Source: Phoronis ovalis | Taxonomy: Eukaryota > Phoronida > Phoronidae | DNA: 18,444 nt | Reading direction: 5' to 3' | Assembly: GCA_028565635.1 (NCBI GenBank) | Contig: JAOXYB010018107.1 | Location: forward strand, 1-18,444 | In this document: one piece after another, positions 11,166-18,444 of the stretch | Layout: the number at the start of each line of letters is the position of its first letter | How positions within the stretch are numbered: the first letter of the stretch is position 1 | Translations under genes and position numbers: made by a program | Notes under the pieces: generated by a model | The model's input: only the letters and a program-made list of their open reading frames with translations | What the model was told of the DNA's origin: nothing | Databases searched by the model: none

Positions 11166-12443
11166 TTACGTTGAATGTCCTTGGTGTATAAGATGCATGG
11201 ATTGTGACTGATGTACTGTATGGTGCGCTAAGGGACTATGCGCACCACTTACCGCCGGATGATGGAGTGGCGATCCGGCGTTCATACTCATAGGACTTCT
11301 CTTACCCTGTTGCTGGTGATCTAACCATTCCCCATTCGGCCGCAATCCTGTTGTGGGAGATACTTGTGGTGGTGATAAACGATCGTTTGTTATGTGCTGT
11401 GGTAAACCAGCGTGATTCCCTTGCTGTTGGTGTTGCTCCACGTCTTGTGGCATTAGAATTTCACCATTTGGTCCAAGAGGTGGAGTCATACGTTTTTCTT
11501 TTTGACGACGGTTACAAAACCATACACGAACGACTTCTTTTTCTAGTTGTAATTGTTCAGCTAATGCGGCAATCTCCTGTGCTGCAGGCTTAGACTGATG
11601 TACGAAATGACTTTCTAAAGCCCCTTTAACAGTTACTTCGATGCTAGTGCGTTTCTTTCGTTTACGTCCTCCCTGTGCAGAAATTTTATCCATGTTGGTC
11701 GGGGATCCAGTGGTAGAATCAGCTTCTTCTAACCATTTTTGCAACAATGGTTTAAGTTTACACATGTTTTTAAAACTAAGTTGTAAAGCCTCAAATCTAC
11801 AGATAGTTGTTTGACTAAACACATTACCATATAATGTCCCTAGTGCCAATCCTACATCCGCTTGTGTAAAACCAAGTTTAATACGACGTTGCTTAAATTG
11901 TTTAGCAAAGGCTTCTAAATCATCAGAGCTCGGTGACTCTTCCTCTGAGAGAGATTCTCTTGAACCGTCTAAAGAAAGATCTGTTGGATGTAGCATATTA
12001 GGATGCTGTCCTGGTGATAACATGCCGTTAACGTTATAAATATTGTGAGGATTCTGTAAATGTCCAGTTGGACCGCTTATATTCGGATTTGTATGCTGAT
12101 GCCAATTTGTGTGTATTTGTTGCTGTCCGCGATGATGTAGCGGTTGACTTTCTGGCATTTTCATTTCTGGTGCGCACCAAACTCCTCCAGGCATTGCCGC
12201 ACTTGACCAAGGAATATTGGGTTCACTACTGGGAACACCGACCCAATCTTTCACCCATTGTGTGGCATGATGCCCCATGTTCTGGTGGTGTCCATATTTC
12301 ATATTCATATCAGATATGTCCCTATGATTATAATGCTGTGATATTTGTTGCATGGTCATTTCTCTTTGATCGCCTCCACAATAGATTTGATTATTTCCAA
12401 CCGAACATACAGCTGAATATGGAACTTGTGTTGTGACAGACAT
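11166..12443 (-). CDS. POU3F-like: POU class III homeodomain transcription factor, intronless
   Basis: Sequence-specific nuclear transcription factor of the Brn/POU3F, vvl, ceh-6 class, which acts in neural and ectodermal development in other animals. The product is 425 residues, near the family size. Order: a His/Gln/Met-rich N-terminus with the short class III-like motif QWVKDW...PWSS (about 62-81); an acidic Ser/Glu patch (about 163-173); POU-specific domain about 172-243, with the DNA-contact pair Gln-Thr (211-212) in [10 protein letters not shown]; linker about 244-260; homeodomain 261-320, with the basic RKRKKR arm and the recognition helix [12 protein letters not shown] (Trp308, Cys310, Asn311, i.e. 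HD 48, 50, 51); a Gln/His/Ser-Pro-rich tail. One uninterrupted frame covers everything, as in vertebrate POU3F genes. The start is the ATG at 12443. The frame runs upstream only to a TTG at 12476 and a stop at 12498-12500, with no other ATG; the ATG has G at -3. Stop TAA at 11166-11168. Class III is firm; orthology to one POU3F member is not assignable. Confidence 0.96.
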   Translation of the reverse strand: MSVTTQVPYSAVCSVGNNQIYCGGDQREMTMQQISQHYNHRDISDMNMKYGHHQNMGHHATQWVKDWVGVPSSEPNIPWSSAAMPGGVWCAPEMKMPESQPLHHRGQQQIHTNWHQHTNPNISGPTGHLQNPHNIYNVNGMLSPGQHPNMLHPTDLSLDGSRESLSEEESPSSDDLEAFAKQFKQRRIKLGFTQADVGLALGTLYGNVFSQTTICRFEALQLSFKNMCKLKPLLQKWLEEADSTTGSPTNMDKISAQGGRKRKKRTSIEVTVKGALESHFVHQSKPAAQEIAALAEQLQLEKEVVRVWFCNRRQKEKRMTPPLGPNGEILMPQDVEQHQQQGNHAGLPQHITNDRLSPPQVSPTTGLRPNGEWLDHQQQGKRSPMSMNAGSPLHHPAVSGAHSPLAHHTVHQSQSMHLIHQGHST

Positions 12444-12578
12444 TTCTGCGCAACATTTATAGCCGAAGTGTTGCAAGTATCTTCTATCGAAACACCTTTA
12501 GTTATTATACTGTACTGTTAATTTATGTCTATAGATTAGAACATGGAAAATCATCCATCATATCTAAGCTTGTATGTG

Positions 12579-12583
12579 ATTGG
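12579..12583 (-). promoter_or_regulatory. CCAAT box 1
   Basis: Plus strand ATTGG, so CCAAT on the gene's strand, 136 bases upstream of the ATG. Candidate NF-Y site; the second copy is 74 bp further upstream. Confidence 0.35.
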
Positions 12584-12596
12584 ACAGTAAATCCTG

Positions 12597-12605
12597 TGAT
12601 TGACA
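12597..12605 (+). promoter_or_regulatory. PBX/MEIS (TALE homeodomain)-like site TGATTGACA
   Basis: Matches nine of ten bases of the composite PBX-PREP/MEIS consensus TGATTGACAG. It lies between the two CCAAT boxes. Binding is not demonstrated, and a 9-bp match can arise by chance. Confidence 0.25.
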
Positions 12606-12652
12606 TTTGATAACGTGTAAACACGAGTAGAAGTCATTGCTGCTCGCTTGCG

Positions 12653-12657
12653 ATTGG
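12653..12657 (-). promoter_or_regulatory. CCAAT box 2
   Basis: Plus strand GCGATTGGTTG gives CAACCAATCGC on the gene strand, a good NF-Y-type core with flanks. It lies 74 bp upstream of the first copy, about seven helical turns. Confidence 0.4.
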
Positions 12658-12734
12658 TTGTTAGTTTTAAGGACCAGGAAGATGGAAGGAATATAGATTA
12701 GATCAGTGTTACCATATCTAGCATTTTCATTCAT

Positions 12735-12746
12735 AATTTGCAAATT
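12735..12746. promoter_or_regulatory. Octamer-like POU site A (AATTTGCAAATT)
   Basis: Perfect 12-bp palindrome containing TTTGCAAAT, one base from the octamer complement ATTTGCAT in either orientation. It lies about 300 bp upstream of the ATG of a POU protein, suggesting auto- or cross-regulation. The second copy is centred 42 bp away. Confidence 0.35.
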
Positions 12747-12777
12747 TATTCAAGTGCCTATTAGACTGTGGTTAGTT

Positions 12778-12787
12778 ATTTGCAAAT
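12778..12787. promoter_or_regulatory. Octamer-like POU site B (ATTTGCAAAT)
   Basis: Perfect 10-bp palindrome inside TTATTTGCAAATGAATAA, which is itself nearly symmetric. Centre-to-centre distance to site A is 42 bp, four B-DNA turns, so both sites face the same side of the helix. Confidence 0.35.
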
Positions 12788-12841
12788 GAATAAAAATGCT
12801 GTAACTTTTTAACATGTTTCTGTGACAGTGGTCTGGTAACA

Positions 12842-12931
12842 GCACTCCCCCGCAGTTAAGAAAAAAGCTGGACTGTAAAACCTCGGGATAAAACAATCCT
12901 GCGGTTTAATAGTGCATTTTTTATGGGGGAG
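12842..12931. repeat. Nested inverted repeat upstream of the POU promoter
   Basis: Left arm GCACT (12842-12846) plus CCGCAG (12850-12855). Right arm CTGCGG (12899-12904) plus AGTGC (12911-12915). A competing pair is CTCCCCC (12845-12851) with GGGGGAG (12925-12931). The two foldings share the left arm, so they are mutually exclusive. Could be the remains of a small foldback element or a regulatory structure; no target-site duplication was recognised. Confidence 0.4.
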
Positions 12932-14318
12932 AAATGGTCATCCATCACAGGACTTCATCTCAATTCAGAGAGGTCAACTAGTAAAGTTTGGCAAAAAGTC
13001 ATTTTCCGTATCATTGAAAGTTTAAAACTCGATCGGATTTGTAATATACCTTTTTAACATAAACCTGTCTTCTCATCAGTTAGGAGGGTGCAGCCGACGT
13101 GTACTTTTTTATAACATAAAAATGTCATTTACAATCATAGGTACCTTCGCGTACAGGTACTTTACAAATTTACAATAATAAACAGTTGTTGCTCAAAGCA
13201 ATACTAATAGACAAAATAGCTTCAATTCACGAGAGTGTGAAACCAACTTGCAACCACACGTACACAATATTTTCAAATATAATGTTATCTATTGACTGTA
13301 CACAACTTTCTGTATTCTTAGTTATACCTATCACCAGGGCGTTGTCACAGGCTCAAAAGTGATTAATTGGACAATCAAATAAAACTTTTCAACAATTTAT
13401 GAAACAGATCGTTTGTCATGGACTCACCGTTAACAAGTGTTTTAAAACGACTCTTTCACGGTTCATAATTCTTAGACAAAAATGATGACGTCTATTCCTT
13501 ATTAATAATAGAAAGACTAATCATCTAGTAAAAATCCATGGGACAATATCCATCGCGTAGGATAATTCATCTTAATATTTTTATGTCATTTTCTAACACA
13601 TTCAACACGAGCTATTGATTTGAATAAAGTAGGTTAAAATAAATAGCGGAAACGGGTTAGTAAGAAATTAAGCATCCCAATTAGTTATGATTTCCCAGGA
13701 CCTACGATTTTTTTCAATTAATTTGTTCCTGTTTTCCCCCTACTTTTAGGAAACTAGCCGATAGTAAACGAAGGCTAGCAGTTCGTTAACTTTGAATGCA
13801 CGAACACTTATCGATTTCTCAAGCACTTATATTTAGTTGTCAATATTCTCTGTTGTTAGAAAGATGCAACATAAATTTATACTAAAAAATAAAACTAAAT
13901 GCTAGTAATTAAAACTATAAATCTGTACAAATAAATTAACACTACTGTGAAAACATTCATGCTTTTAAAAGGCCAACATTACAGAATTTTATTTTCATGG
14001 GCTTTCATCATCAGTCCTCGTTAACTTCCTTTCATCTTTATATCATAATTTACCCAAAGTAGCATGCTCACTAAACTGACCCCGACAAGGATACCATGTA
14101 CCAAGTGAAATATCCTTGACCAGTGTCCCTGCTTATTGACGAATAAGATTGACGAAAAACATAGAATCCCCGGGATAGAATCCACGCAAAAATTACGAAT
14201 ATCTAGTGTTTATTTAGTATAAATTATCAGACACCACGTCTGCTAAAAAGAAAACATTTTAGTTTAATCCTTTTGTGGAACAATATAAAACAAACAAAGT
14301 CTTATGTATTAAGCTTAC
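12932..14318. other. Non-coding, POU 5' flank
   Basis: No gene seen. Small inverted repeats: GTACCT(8)AGGTAC at 13141-13160, and CTAGCC...GGCTAG at about 13754-13778. Likely part of the upstream regulatory domain of the POU gene, but no element here is individually supported. Confidence 0.5.
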
Positions 14319-14465
14319 TCTCTCTATTGTGTAAGCTGGTATATTTAGACACCTCTTTCTGTGATCTCTGCCATCTCTGTTTCCTCCTTTCGTTAAACAC
14401 AGTGTACCGGGACCAAACGTGTAAACTGAAGTATCAAAACATGGGCACAATGCACCACCATTCAT
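14319..14465 (-). other. Candidate small first exon
   Basis: ATG at 14465 with A at -3 opens 49 codons in phase 0, ending at AGA|GTAAGC (donor at 14318), a close match to the 5' splice consensus. The peptide is Gly/Cys/Arg-rich (MNGGALCPCFD..., LTKGGNRDGRDHRKRC). The opposite strand is also open here, so composition may explain it. No partner exon and no family found. Upstream of the ATG lies an 11-bp-period direct repeat, GTTACGC at 14466-14472 and 14477-14483. Confidence 0.15.
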
Positions 14466-14483
14466 GTTACGCCGGTGTTACGC

Positions 14484-16537
14484 TTGACTTTTGTTCGTTT
14501 TATTTACAAAGGTGTCAATGATACATACAATATTTGATAATGGAATTTGATTAAAATTGTTCCTTACTAAAAGCTTGAGTTGCCTGCAAACGTAATTATG
14601 AACAATAAAAGATTAAAAAAATAAAAAACACATAAATCTTAATACCAGTGCAAAATCTCTGTGAAAAAAAATATTGATACAGGAATATTGGAGATGATGA
14701 GTGTTCTTTGGATAGTTTTGGACATTCATTTAGTTTTGAATGATAGCTGATTAAGACAGTGTATCATGCCAAATCGTAATTTCTGAGTTAAAATAGTCCA
14801 AAGTAATAGAGAAACTCATATATAAATTCAAGCTAGAAGAAATTAAAAATAATCAGACAAGCAAGGCAACCAATCACCTGTTTTACCCGAGGCAGATTAG
14901 CGTATGTACCGTAGCGGCGGCATTGTCTTTTCTGTAGCCATGCGATACCCGTCAGGTGTTTGTGGAGAGTATTTGTTCGTGACTTTTCAAATGCATCATG
15001 ATGATCAGTGAAATAAACATGAAAAACAAAGGTTTCGTCATTTTATGGTTCTGCAATTAAATAATTTAATTGAGTAAAGATCTTGAGATCTTGCCGTCTT
15101 TTTTTCTTGAAATATTTACCACCGGTGTAGCTAGTGACCAAATTTATGTATTTACCAAATTGTTCCTGTCCACATGCTTGCTAGTTTATAAATAACAAGA
15201 TAAGAATCGTATCGTAGATAATGTATAAGGCCCCCTTAGGATGTAAATTTGTATGACTGTCCATGTCCATCCCGGAGGCCCGGACTGTATAAATAGTGTA
15301 TATATAGTGATTATAACATTTAAAATCAGCATACTTTATATATCACATTTTACACAATGCATACTCACACAGCTGGATACACGATTTTTCGAATTTTTGA
15401 ATGTGTGTTCCTTGATGATAAATGTTTCTAAAAATCTGTTTTGTTTACTGTCAGAAACTTTTATAAATATTTACTTATTATTCTGTTTTGTAAAAAAAAT
15501 ATGTAAAATATCAGAATATTTCTGTTTTATTTAGGAATTGCCTTATGTCTTTTAAATAAAAAGCAATAAAATGAAAAAGGCAATTTTAAGACGTTACTCA
15601 TTAACTTTTTTCAATTTCAGAAACATAAATTTTAAAAATTAATTTCATTTAATGTGAAATGAGCTATTTAATTAGCCTATAAATTTCCTAAACAATACTT
15701 AAATTGAAATGAGTAGTAACTATGGTTCAAGTATTTAATCTATGCCATTATATGCTATAATTTTTGAACAAATCTTTATACCATCAGCCTAATTCTTAAG
15801 CCACGCCCCAAATCCTTTTATGTATGCATGTATAGTTAACTGCAATAGTAATATCATTAGCACAACAATGCAGACGAAATAATTCCACGTGTCTAAATAA
15901 ATGTTTGTAAACAAATCCACGTGTTTTAATACTAGTACTTTTAACAACTCATTAGAATTCACGAATGCTAACGACAAACATTCTTCTCTTAAAGATAAGG
16001 TTTGTGTTACGTAGTATTGGTGTTAGTTTTATGTAACTGATTACATAAACTTTGTCATAACTGGAAATGTACATTTTTCTGCTTTTATTCATCAAGTTTT
16101 ATTTCCCTGGCGTCTTATTTACTGCAATTATCATTTATTGTGCAACTGACTGTTAAATAATGAAGAGTATTGATTTGGCGAAATATATTATAATATAACG
16201 GTAAACATCACACATAAATAAATGTAGCTAGATTATCATCGGCAGGCGTTCGTATACTGTATCTTTACGAGTTTCTGTTTGACTTCCCCTATCACCCCTA
16301 CCATCACACACTTTTATATTTGTAGCAAATCATTACATTTTTTACAATAAATCTAGGAGTAAACAAGATATAATTGTTGATGACGATGTTTGATACTAAC
16401 AATTTTAAAATCTATTATTTTTTTATTACCACAATTATTAAGCCATAATAGATGAACTTCCCGTTCTCTTATGGGTGGGTGTTACTAGCGTGTTGCTTTA
16501 CCTCATCGAATTAACATCTTGTTTGGTAACGTTTTGA
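14484..16537. other. Non-coding, no gene seen
   Basis: AT-rich. A TATAAATA at 15288-15295 follows a GC-rich CCCGGAGGCCCGG, resembling a core promoter, but the downstream 93-codon frame (15253-15534) is Phe/Ile/Leu-rich and looks like chance. The minus frame 15789-15977 is likewise unconvincing. Confidence 0.5.
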
Positions 16538-16815
16538 AAGGACAGTAAGGGAACCCAGAAAGCGTATGATGACTGGCCCAGGATATATGAGAACTACGAC
16601 CCTAAATCTACTAAAAGTACACGTGAAAGAGACATGCAAGAAATTGACGCAAAGGGATTATGGCAAAGGTCTGAATATATTTACTGGGACTCGGAAACCC
16701 GTCGGAAATGGCATAATGAGAACTATAACCCGCAATTCACTTTTAAAGTACAAGTGACGAAGGAAATTTGACGCAAAATAATTCCAAGGGCCTGAATATT
16801 GACTAGGATAATCTA
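16538..16815 (+). pseudogene. Tandemly duplicated Trp/Tyr-rich coding remnant, no start codon
   Basis: An open frame runs from just after a TGA (16535-16537) for 77 codons to TGA 16769-16771. It has no usable initiator in its first 30 codons, so it is an exon or a decayed piece. It reads as two copies of a unit: KAYDDWPRIYENYDP...MQEIDAKGLWQRSEY, then SETRRKWHNENYNP...VTKEI. The DNA repeats with a 129-bp (43-codon) offset at ATGAGAACTA (16587 and 16716). Similarity continues past the stop: GAAATTTGACGC has one extra T relative to GAAATTGACGC in copy 1, and CTGAATAT recurs at 16671 and 16791. So copy 2 is frame-broken. The SE.R..W..NY spacing faintly recalls the ciliary C20orf85/CIMIP1 family; this is a weak suggestion from memory. 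An acceptor-like AG sits at 16539-16540. Function unknown. Confidence 0.4.
16587..16815 (+). repeat. Diverged direct repeat, offset 129 falling to 120 bp
   Basis: Anchor matches: ATGAGAACTA at 16587 and 16716 (offset 129), the GAAATT..GACGC block at 16640 and 16763 (offset 123), CTGAATAT at 16671 and 16791 (offset 120). The offset drops first by 6 (two codons) and then by 3 more, with a one-base insertion that breaks the frame. The initial multiple-of-three period indicates duplication within coding sequence, followed by decay of the 3' copy. Confidence 0.55.
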
Positions 16816-18444
16816 TGATTTTTTTTGTAATTAACGACATAAAATAATGGCTAAACTGCATATTCCATATACTGGTGGGCGTAACTCGAGATCTACTTTT
16901 TGCAAGTAATTTTTATACGTAGGCTAGGCTAAGGTTCTTTCATAACCTAAAGAGAGCGTCATCTTCTTTCACGCTGCACATCGCTGACAGAGAAAATATG
17001 GAATTAGTTAAATCCGGGGGAAATAAATGACAAATATTTCATCAAAACATTTTTGCTATTATCTTATTGCAATTTAAATGAAGCGAATACGCCATCAAAA
17101 TAAAGTACAAAGTATCCATGACAGTTATACAATATTTGTAATTACCAATTACCAATGTGGTCAATGTTATTTACATCATACTAACACGCTCCACATCATT
17201 CCAAAATGGTCACGCTAATTGTGAGATAATTCTCCACAGCATGTGATCAAGAAGTACCGAACAGAAAAACAAATAAATGTTGCCACAATAAACATATTTG
17301 GAAAGGTTGAGTGGAAATACAATTTGTGCATACCTCACATTGAAATTCCTAATCTAACACACTCAATTTACATTCTGCAGGAAAAAAACGCAATATGATT
17401 TTCTGTAAATACTTTTTTGAAATAATATTTTGTTTTGGTCTATTACACTTATGATTGTTATAAATGTTAGTAATTAAAGCAGCTAATGCTTGTAATTCTA
17501 GTGTTGTTATTGTTATTCATACATATACTGATATTTACTGTGTACTGTTATAGTAGTTAATGTTTGTTTTATGTAGCTTGTTTTATTTTGTACACCATCA
17601 CCATGTCTACGGTGTATTAGAATATTAGTTACAATAACTTTTTCCTATAATAAATCACGTAGACTACTATTGCTACAGCAAACACAAGGAGATTCTCAAA
17701 AAGCTAACAAAATTAATAAGAAAATACACTTGCAGTCACAGACAAGTTACACCCAGCATTGTTTAAACTGTCGACATGTGAATGAATTGTCTTTATACCT
17801 GTTGTGTTATTTTTTTTGGCAACCATTCTTATTAATTACTATATTTTTATACATATAGATATTTGTACACAGTCATGAAGCAGGTGAACGAATTAATATA
17901 TAATAAAATCATTATTATCATTATTGAAAAAAAAAATCAAAAAACCCCAAGAACAAGACGAAATACCGTTTATGTGTCGTGAAAAAAATTGCGGTCAGCA
18001 GATGTTTTTGCACGCGACGCTTGAATCTCCGATCTGGTCACTGAACACTCTTGTACAAGTAAACTTTCCAACCATTTGTTTCTACTTCCACGTATTTGCT
18101 TATATCTATACTTATTTCTTAAAACATGGCATTAAGTTGATAATAGTGCATCCAATCAGTATACCTGCGTTTCTTTACATTAATTAATCTTTCAATAACC
18201 CCCTAAGAACATCTTTTATCAAGATTTAAGTTCCAGATCAACGCTAAAAAGCCACCAGATTGTCGGTGGAAAATTAGATTTTATACTCACAAAGAGAAAG
18301 TTGAATTTCCCTGTAATTACTTTTGACTGAGGTTACAATTAACAGTAAGACTTAATACAGTTGGTTATCATAGTGTGACATCGACACAGAGTAGGTAGTA
18401 TTCCTTTGATCTTTAGGAACTTGTAGACATATGGACAATATGGT
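16816..18444. other. Mostly non-coding right end
   Basis: AT-rich with no recognised gene. Plus-strand frames 17670-17858 and 17924-18187 are short, and the latter begins in the oligo-A run of the retroposon-like tail. The window simply ends in this flank. Confidence 0.55.
17877..17940 (+). mobile_element. Retroposon-like 3' tail
   Basis: ATATAATAAAATCATTATTATCATTATTG runs into about ten A's. A polyadenylation hexamer, an ATT-rich short-period tail and an oligo-A run resemble the 3' end of a non-LTR retroelement or a processed insertion. No reverse transcriptase or SINE promoter was recognised upstream, and no target-site duplication was found. The alternative is the 3' end of an ordinary plus-strand transcript. 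Confidence 0.25.

Larger units (their letters stand above)
12444..12800 (-). promoter_or_regulatory. Proximal promoter / 5' region of the POU gene
   Basis: The interval immediately upstream of the ATG carries, in order of distance: TATAAAT at 12461-12455 (12 to 18 bases before the ATG), a weaker TATAATA at 12508-12502, CCAAT boxes at 12583-12579 and 12657-12653, a PBX/MEIS-like TGATTGACA at 12597-12605, and two octamer-like POU sites at 12735-12746 and 12778-12787. The CCAAT spacing fits a start site in about 12580-12470. If TATAATA is used, the 5' UTR would be only some 35 bases. Promoter identity is inferred from position and motifs only. Confidence 0.5.

Noticed and set aside
11351-11593. 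Plus-strand open frame antisense to the POU gene
   Set aside because: Shadow of the real coding sequence; the translation has no family features. The same applies to 12068-12436.
12444-12476. N-terminal extension of the POU frame to a TTG start (11 extra residues)
   Set aside because: TTG is not a usual animal initiator, the frame is closed by a stop at 12498-12500, and the ATG at 12443 has a good context.
15253-15534. 93-codon plus-strand ATG frame with a TATAAATA at 15288
   Set aside because: The TATA box lies inside the frame rather than upstream of its ATG, and the translation is Phe/Ile/Leu-rich as expected of chance frames in AT-rich DNA.
16566-16757. 63-codon ATG frame over the tandem repeat
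   Set aside because: It is in a different frame from the one in which both repeat copies give matching peptides; treated as a shadow.

Overview
The window is AT-rich (roughly two-thirds A+T by eye) eukaryotic nuclear DNA. It holds one gene that can be identified with certainty: an intronless POU class III (Brn/POU3F, ventral veins lacking, ceh-6 type) transcription factor on the minus strand at 11166-12443. Bacterial operon logic does not apply. There are no prokaryotic gene clusters, the intergenic sequence is very long, and there are splice-site-like and polyadenylation-like signals. The diverged but clearly metazoan POU homeodomain, together with the compact AT-rich intergenic DNA, suggests a marine invertebrate, most plausibly a mollusc or another lophotrochozoan. 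That placement is an inference and not a demonstration.

Layout. Positions 1-10895 (left arm) are mostly non-coding. Within them lie three weak exon-like signals (2584-2686, 3000-3058, 6272-6806), an 18-bp perfect palindrome (4886-4903), a sharply bounded GC-richer island (about 8881-9142), and a nuclear-receptor half-site cluster (10646-10667) downstream of the POU gene. Positions 10896-11165 are the likely 3' UTR. Positions 11166-12443 are the POU3 coding sequence. Positions 12444-12931 are the upstream region on the minus strand, with two CCAAT boxes, a PBX/MEIS-like site, two palindromic octamer-like POU sites exactly 42 bp apart, and a nested inverted repeat. Positions 12932-18444 (right arm) are again mostly non-coding. 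They contain one weak exon-like stretch (14319-14465), a tandemly duplicated Trp/Tyr-rich coding remnant (16538-16815), and a retroposon-like 3' tail (17877-17940).

Functionally, the window reads as a developmental transcription factor sitting alone in a long non-coding neighbourhood, a common arrangement for such genes. The octamer-like pair upstream raises the possibility that the factor binds its own promoter. I did not find a novel multi-gene system. The least explained items are the tandem coding remnant at 16538-16815, the GC island at 8881-9142 and the POU-site pair.
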